DNA of 64,000 nt, from NCBI RefSeq assembly GCF_905171775.1, contig NC_053494.1, positions 200,311,044 through 200,375,043 of the forward strand, given 5' to 3'. How positions within the stretch are numbered: position 1 is the stretch's first letter; every line of letters begins with the position of its first letter. Positions 58,168 through 64,000 of this stretch are shown here, in pieces. The notes beneath the pieces were generated by a model. It saw nothing but the letters and a program-made list of their open reading frames with translations. It did not search any database and was not told where the DNA came from. The DNA is from Rana temporaria. Its lineage: Eukaryota; Chordata; Amphibia; Anura; Ranidae. The position numbers and the translations under genes are program-made.

Positions 58168-59262
58168 CAGTAAGACCCCTTTCACACTGAGGAGTTTTTC
58201 AGGTGGTACAGCGCTAAAAATAGCGCTGCTATACCGCCTGAAAAACTCCTGCCCAGCAACCTCAATGTGAAAGCCGGAGGTCTTTCACACTGATGCGATA
58301 AAAAAATCTCCTGCAAGCAGCATCTTTGGAGCGGTGAGAGGAGCTGTGTGTATACCGCTCCTCAGGGCCGGGACAAGGGGTGGGCAGGAGGGTCGGCTGC
58401 CCTGGGCACTGTGGTGTCATGTGAGGTGGGTGGGGGGGCACCAAAAGGAGGTTGGGGAGGGGAATTTGTGTTGGGAGGGGGAATTTGTTGGGACAGCAGG
58501 GGATAAGAATCGTTCAAAAAGGGGAAATTTTAGTAGTGTGAGTAGTGATGATTTGGGTGGATTTGTGTTGGAAGTGGGGACTTGGAGGGAAGAAGATTTG
58601 TGATAGGAGGGGGAATTTTAGAGGGTCTATGCTAGGAGGGGATTTTTTTGGGGTGGGGGAGAAGGTATTTGTGCTAGCAGGGATGATTGAGGGGGGGGGA
58701 TTTGTGCTAGGATGGGGATTGGGGGGAATTTATGTTGGGAGGGGGGTGTTTGGAGTGGGAATAGAGGATTTGTGATCAGAGGGCAAATTTGAGGGGTAGA
58801 GCATTTGTACTAGGATGGGGGAATTTTTTTTTTGGGGGGGGTGGGGATTTATGCTGGGGCATATGGGGAATGAGAGGATTTGGGCTTAGGGGGAATGGGG
58901 GGGGGATTTGTGCTGGGAGGGGGATTTCATCAGGGGGTGGATTTTTATTGGGAGGAGGTGGGATATATGCTTAAAGAGGGGGGGGGGATTTTTGCTGACA
59001 CATAATGCTAATACATCTTGGAGGGGGGGGGGTGCAATTTGGAATGCTCGCCCTGGGCTATAGATTACCTTGTCCCGGCACTGCCGCTCCTTCACCGCTC
59101 CTTCCCATTTAAAACAATGGGAAACCGCGGTAATACCGCCCGCAATGCGCCTCTGCAGAGGCGCATTGCGGGCAGTATTAACACTCTATTAACACTTTAT
59201 CGGCCGCTAGCGGTGCGGTATTAACCCCCGCTAGCTGCCGATAAAGTGTTAGCGGGGGTTAA
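58168..59262. mobile_element. TIR element of the CCCCTTTCACAC family, interrupted by a hAT-like element
   Basis: AAGACCCCTTTCACACTGAG starts near 58172. Bodies with GCGCTAAAAATAGCGC and GGTAATACCGCCCGCAATGC flank the insertion at 58363-59083. An internal dyad of the GCTAGCGG type lies near 59205-59240. The right terminus is uncertain. Confidence 0.6.
58363..59083. mobile_element. hAT-like element, perfect TSD CCGCTCCT, G-rich interior
   Basis: It begins CAGGGCCGGGACAAGG and ends CCTTGTCCCGGCACTG. CCGCTCCT flanks both sides (58355-58362 and 59084-59091). The interior is a degenerate array of GGGGATTTGTGCTGGGAGG-like units, strongly G-biased on the plus strand. Confidence 0.92.
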
Positions 59263-59378
59263 TACCTCTAACTGCATCACCTGGACAATAATTGTTGTAA
59301 TAATGCCTTTATTCCTTCCAAACACAGAACATCACTTGTTTCGCAATCAATAAGTAGAGAATAATCTGATCTACTAAC

Positions 59379-59472
59379 CCACAAGCACAACAGTAGCTTC
59401 TGCATGCTCCGGGATCTTCTCCATTAATTTCCAATGCTTTATACGATGACCATCGGGACCATTCAGTGTTTT
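59379..59472 (-). CDS. SLC4A3: SLC4A3 exon, most N-terminal exon in the window
   Basis: This exon is 94 bp: 31 codons then the first base of a Gly codon. The acceptor is TTCTGGTGTAG and the donor GTTAGT. It encodes KTLNGPDGHRIKHWKLMEK then IPEHAEATVVLV. The GDGHR-like start and the KxxEKIPE-ATVVLV motif match the AE3 cytoplasmic region just before the CVxFL exon. Earlier exons should lie beyond the right edge. Confidence 0.93.
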
Positions 59473-60140
59473 CTACACCAGAACAGGACAGCAAAGAACA
59501 AGGTAATAGTCCAATGGAAAAACCAACCCAAATCCTAGCACATTTTGAAACATTACTTTAAATCAGCCCATGTTCAAGACTCTCATATGGGTGTCAATCT
59601 ATGTGAGGCAATTTCCCAAAGTCCTACTCAACCAAAGCAATTGGACAGATCAAAAAACATTGACTTTTGTTATTTTAAAGCCACTAGATAAAACAGCCCC
59701 AAGATCATCTTCTCCTTCACTGTCTAAACAGGAACACTTATGGAAACCAAGCATTTCTGTTAATGGCTGTAGCTGAGCCAAGAGACATAGTGAAAGGATT
59801 GCATTTGCGTGTTCCTCTACCCTTCCTTGGTGTTGATGGTGGAGGAAGGCGCACACTAGCTGGTCGCCATTACATTGATTGTTTTTTTTTTCTGCTGTAA
59901 ACACATGAGGGGTCACCCGCACTCAATCTTTTTAGATCCCTGTACCACCTAACTTTCTCCAAAATGAAAGGAGCCAGGCACCTTGTGGTCCTCACTTAAC
60001 CCAGAGTCTGGGTGACAGCACACACGCCTATAGGCCCCTGGGGACCTACCTTTTATCCTTTGTGCTTATTTTGAACAATGTGCCACCCCTTGATGGAGAC
60101 ATCCTAACATACTTTGAATTTCTGGCTTTTATGTACTCGC
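59473..60140. other. intron stretch, no element ends seen
   Basis: No gene or paired repeats recognised. The block near 60450-60540 further right, with GAAGAAGTCTTATAAAG, is a common amphibian-type dispersed repeat by my recollection. Confidence 0.4.
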
Positions 60141-60432
60141 CAGGGGCGGACTGACCATTGAGGCACTCGGGCACTGCACTCGGGCCCCATGCCACTAGGA
60201 GGCCCCATCAGGGTTGCCAGCTCAGTAAAACCAGGGACAGTATGTACAAATCTGTGTTTTTTTTACATCTGTCCCTGATATGTCCGAAACCGACATGCTT
60301 TTGATGTAAAAATCCCGAGATTTTAGCTGCTCCGCCTCTGCACTGCCACCTGGCATGGTGGCCATCTGTAAGCCCGGGGGCCCCATAATCTTCTATTGCC
60401 CGGGGGCCCCATGAGTTGTCAGTCTGCCCCTG
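60141..60432. mobile_element. hAT-like element, perfect TSD GTACTCGC
   Basis: CAGGGGCGGACTGAC at the left and GTCAGTCTGCCCCTG at the right. GTACTCGC flanks both sides (60133-60140 and 60433-60440). 292 bp, non-autonomous. Confidence 0.95.
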
Positions 60433-60644
60433 GTACTCGCTTTAGTTGGAATAGATCCTTTTGGATAATCAACCCCCTGAAGAAGTCTTATAAAGTTGAA
60501 ACACGTTGGGATTCTTCTCTCTGTGCATCTTTGTCCATTTATATATATTTTTTTTTTTAATGTCGCTTCAATAAAATATTGTGCTGTTAGCTATATATTA
60601 CATATTCTCAGTGTTTCCTCTCATATGCGTCCCCTGCTGTCCTT

Positions 60645-60800
60645 ATATAGTTACATAGTTATTTTGGTTGGAAAAAGATACAAGTCCATCTAGTTCAACC
60701 AATAAAAGGGGGGGGGGGGGCATTATACAATCATATATACACAATCCTATACCCACAGTTCGATCAAGAGGAAGGCAACAAAAAAAAACAGCAAAGCGTG
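60645..60800 (-). mobile_element. CR1-like LINE tail
   Basis: AGTTACATAGTTATTTTGG and ATACAAGTCCATCTAGTTCA match, inverted, the 3' tail of the LINE at 26281-26937. A G-run follows near 60709-60720. Confidence 0.7.
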
Positions 60801-60849
60801 ATCCAATTTGCCATAGAATCTTCAATCTCTCAAGAGGTGCTGCACTTAA

Positions 60850-61369
60850 AGCGGGAGTTCACCCAATTCGTTTTTTTCTTTTTCTATTTTCCCCTTAGCT
60901 TCCTGCTCGTTTTGTCTAGGGGAATCGGCTATTGGTTTTAAAATATGATCCGTACTTACCCGTTTTCGAGATGCATATTCTCCGTCGCTTCCGGGTATGG
61001 GTCTTCGGGAGCGGGCGTTCCTTCTTGATTGACAGTCTTCCGAGAGGCTTCCGACGGTCGCATCCATCGCGTCACTCGTAGCCGAAAGAAGCCGAACGTC
61101 AGTGCGGCTCTATACTGCGCCTGCGCACCGACGTTCGGCTTCTTTCGGAAAATCGTGACGCGATTGATGCGACCGTCGGAAGCCTCTCGGAAGACTGTCA
61201 ATCAAGAAGGAACGCCCAGTCCCGCAGCCCATACCCGGAAGCGGCGGAGAAGATGCATCTCGTAAACGGGTAAGTACGGATCATATTTTAAAACAAATAG
61301 CCGATTCCCCTAGACAAAACGAGCAGGAATCTAAGGCTGAAAAGTGTTCGCTATGGGTGAACCTCCGCT
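60850..61369. mobile_element. TTAA-flanked giant hairpin, copy 4
   Basis: TTAA at 60846-60849 and 61370-61373. The ends are AGCGGGAGTTCACCC and GGGTGAACCTCCGCT. The arms meet around 61110 and contain GAAGCCGAACGTC and TTGATTGACAGTCTTCCGAG with inverse copies. Confidence 0.92.
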
Positions 61370-61373
61370 TTAA

Positions 61374-62204
61374 GTGTCTTGGAATTCTTAAAGAGTCTTG
61401 CCCGGATCACCCGTACTACTTCCTCCCAGGGCATAGGTCATATACACTTCTGCACCATAACTCCCACTCCCAATTCAGGTAATGTCTTGGTTGATGTGTT
61501 GGGGTCCCTCTTCGCGGGTTAATGTGCTGGTTGACATGCTGGACTCAAAAGGTGTTAAAATAATTTGTAAAGAGTATTTATACTTGTTATTAAGCAGCGT
61601 TTCCTTGCTGATTTTGGCCTACTTCACAACACTTATAATTACTATTTTTGAGTGACTTTGGAATTCTTGAGTCCAACCTTGGACTTGTAATCTCTACTGT
61701 GGCGCTCTTGCTCTTACAAAACTTCTTTGTCCCTACAGGAGGCATCTTCTAGAAGTCCTTTTGTCTATGAGAACTGCCTAACTAGAGTCACAGTATATTC
61801 TATTCAGCATCAAAGTTCCTATATGAATTTGGTTTCAGGGGACAGTCCCCGGATTGAGGACACTGTCCCTGGAGCCAGTCTGTCCCCGGATTTGTTCCCG
61901 GATTGCAGTGGCATGGAGGGGGGGCATCTGGTACTCTCGCCTCGGGTGCAACATTTTGGGGGTGCAAAATCATTACTGTGCCCCCCCCAAGTGTGCTGTA
62001 TTTCCCCCCCGCCCAGGGACTCCTGTAGTCCAGCCTGTCCCCCATGATCCCTCTGGTGCTGCTGTTGGAGGAGCTCTTGGCAGGGGATACTGAGGTGCGG
62101 CTGGGTGTCGGGAACAGTACCTGGTGCTGGGGTGAGGATTATCATGGAGGCCATGGACAGCTGAGCAAAATAAACCGATCTACACTGTTCATGTAGGGGG
62201 GTGT
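61374..62204. other. intron stretch, partly G/C-run rich
   Basis: It includes CCCCGGATTTG and G/C runs (61915-62010) that may belong to a decayed hAT-like element extending to about 63765. No gene seen. Confidence 0.4.
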
Positions 62205-62514
62205 GAGTAGTGTAGGAATCAGGTAGGTCAGTGTAGTGGTCAGTAAAGAACTCAGGTAAGTCAGTGTAGTGGATAGTGTAGGAATCAGGTAGGTTAGCGT
62301 AGTGGTCAGTGTGGGAAACAGGTAGGTCAGTGTAGGGATAAGGTTGGTGAGTGTAGTGGTCAGGTAGGTCAGTGTAGTGGTCGGCGTAGGAATCAGGTAG
62401 GTCAGTGTAGTGAAGTCCATAAACAGGTAGAGAAAAGGGAAACTGCCGCTCTAGGTGAGTGCACTCAGCAATCAGTGTCCTCTCAGAAGCGTGGGTGCAG
62501 GCAATGCACAAAGC

Positions 62515-62837
62515 GAAGACCGGAGAAAAGACTGGACAGCCGCACTTCCACAAAATTCTTAAAAAGTTGCTTTTAATGGTAAAAAATGGAAATAGCACTA
62601 CAAGTCACAGCAGACAGTGGGGTGGATAGCTGACGTGTTTCGCACTGGGGTATCAGCGCTTAGTCATAGCCAAAGACTAATCATAGACTAAGCGCTGATA
62701 CCCCAGTGCGAAACGCGTCAGCTATCCACCCCACTGTCTGCTGTGACTTATAGTGCTGTTTCCATTTTTTACCATTAAAAGCAACTTTTTAAGAATTTCG
62801 TGGAAGTGCGGCTGTCCAGTCTTTTCTCCGGTCTTAG
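62515..62837. mobile_element. hairpin element inside the minisatellite
   Basis: The arms of about 150 bases are inverted, from GAAGACCGGAGAAAAGACTG at the left to CAGTCTTTTCTCCGGTCTT at the right, meeting near 62673 (around GACTAAGCGCTGATACC). The left border may extend to 62420. Confidence 0.8.
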
Positions 62838-63251
62838 GTCAGTGTAGTGGTTAGCGTAGGAATCAGGTAGGTCAGTGTAGTGGTCAGGGTAGGAATCAGG
62901 TAGGTCAGTGTAGTGGTCAGGGTAGGGAACAGATAGATCAGTGTAGGAATCAGGTAGGTTAGTTAGTGGATAGTGTAGGAATCAAGTAGGTTAGTTTAGT
63001 GGTCAGTGTAGGGATAAGGTTGGTGAGTGTAGGGATAAGGTTGGTGAGTGTAGTGGTCAGGTAGGTCAGTGTAGGAATCAGGTAGGTTAGTGCAGTGGTC
63101 AGGTAGGTCAGTGTAGGAATCAGGTAGGTTAGTGCAGTGGTCAGGGTAGGAATCGGGTAGGTCAGTGTAGTGGTCAGGGTAGGGAACAGATAGATCAGTG
63201 TAGGAATCAGGTAGGTTAGTGTGGTGGATAGTGTAGGAATCAAGTAGGTTA

Positions 63252-63512
63252 GTTTTTTTTAACAACAAGGTTGGTCTTTATTGAGTCAGAGAAAAAAATA
63301 AGGACATATACAATTCAACGGGTTACAGTGCATACATGGCTGGGCGGAGAAATACATACAGAAACAGTATATAGCAAAATGAAATCAAAAGAGATCCAAT
63401 CGTGGACTTGATGTAAGCTACAGGACTGCAGGACTTATTTCAGGCGGGGAGAGAGGGGGGAACGGAAGGAGGGAGGGAAAGAGGGGGGAAGGAGGGAGGG
63501 AAAGAGGGGGGA
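63252..63512 (-). mobile_element. retrotransposed 3' end with poly(A) and AATAAA
   Basis: On the minus strand the sequence ends with CTCAATAAAGACC, a spacer and a run of A, that is a polyadenylation signal followed by a tail. AAGTAGGTTAGTTT lies on both sides and could be a target duplication, although it is also a unit of the surrounding array. Source unknown; possibly a LINE 3' end. Confidence 0.7.
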
Positions 63513-63665
63513 AAAGTAGGTTAGTTTAGTGGTCAGTGTAGGGATAAGGTTAGTGAGTGTAGGGATAAGGTTGGTGAGTGTAGTAGTCAGGTAGGTCAGT
63601 GTAGGACTCAGGTAGGTTAGTGCAGTGGTCAGGTAGGTCAGTGTAGGAATCAAGTTGATTAGTAC

Positions 63666-64000
63666 TACTGTACTAGTGGAAGGGACTCAGGGAGTGCTAA
63701 AAGCGAGGGGTGCAAATTTCTTGCCCTACCCCGGGCGCTGACAACCCACACTACACCACTGACTGCATATATAATTTGAGTAAAATATGTGTATTAAATA
63801 GTTTACCATTTGCCAATAAAAAAAAAAAAATGTCCCCGGATTTAATTTTAACCACTTCCAGCCCAAGGACGTCATATGACGTCCTGGACTTTCAGTGGGG
63901 ATATCTGAATGATGCCTGCAGCCACAGGCATCATTCAGATATCCATCTCTTCAGCCGGCGATTCTGTGCACCATAAGAACGATCATAGCAGCGGTTCCGC
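63666..64000. other. intron stretch, start of a TTAA-type element at the edge
   Basis: From 63850 the text TTAACCACTTCCAGCCCAAG begins a TTAA-type element (compare 33713) that runs off the window. It contains a GATGCCTGCAGCCACAGGCATC dyad. No gene seen. Confidence 0.5.

Larger units (their letters stand above)
62205..63665. repeat. minisatellite of AGGTAGGTCAGTGTAG units, interrupted twice
   Basis: The building blocks are GTAGGAATCAGGTAGGT, CAGTGTAGTGGTCAG and GGGATAAGGTTGGTGAGTG. The array is interrupted by a hairpin at about 62515-62837 and a retrotransposed sequence at 63252-63512. The Thr/Leu-rich reading frames on the minus strand are artefacts of the array. Confidence 0.92.

Noticed and set aside
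61819..63653. Thr/Leu/Tyr-rich reading frames, one of 259 codons
   Set aside because: Translation of the AGGTAGGTCAGTGTAG minisatellite; no recognisable domain.

Overview
This window is vertebrate nuclear DNA, almost certainly from a frog and most likely a ranid. The evidence is one large vertebrate gene whose introns are packed with short TIR elements of kinds I associate with ranid genomes (ends such as GCCGCGTACACACG and GGGCCAGATTC), with piggyBac-like, hAT-like and mariner-like elements, a DIRS-type retrotransposon, and CR1/L2-like LINE tails. No bacterial-style operons, rRNA, intact tRNA gene or CRISPR array is visible.

The only host gene I can support is on the minus strand and runs through nearly the whole window: SLC4A3 (anion exchanger 3, AE3), a plasma-membrane chloride/bicarbonate exchanger. 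I resolved twelve consecutive coding exons, read from right to left: 59379-59472, 49714-49898, 36247-36460, 31474-31707, 28218-28366, 27371-27565, 20343-20522, 20156-20245, 17458-17624, 14036-14286, 7915-8084 and 4478-4651. All have AG acceptors and GT donors, and every junction keeps the reading frame. Together they are 2,103 bp, or 701 codons: the end of the cytoplasmic domain and nearly the whole membrane domain. The N-terminal exons lie beyond the right edge. The short last exon, coding the acidic C-terminal tail, was not found and probably lies beyond the left edge.

The rest, about 97 percent of the window, is intron, mostly transposable elements and tandem repeats. Many calls rest on visible target-site duplications (TSDs). 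They include 8-bp duplications around hAT-like elements, TTAA around piggyBac-like elements (four of which are giant hairpins), 3-bp duplications around a CpG-rich MITE family, TA around mariner-like elements, and a 15-bp duplication around a 1-kb inverted repeat. Elements are often nested three or four deep (for example 14480-16800 and 47109-49583). A decayed DIRS retrotransposon (50839 to about 54365) lies in the gene's sense orientation and has lost its reverse-transcriptase core. Minisatellites occur at 135-1690, 5235-5600, 10690-11230, 30317-31073, 32790-33105 and 62205-63665.

I found no convincing new biological system. The points most worth a second look are AE3 sequence features (a short third extracellular loop with no glycosylation sequon, and a Cys where Lys/Arg is expected), the TTAA hairpin family, the 15-bp-TSD inverted repeat, and repeats very close to splice donors.
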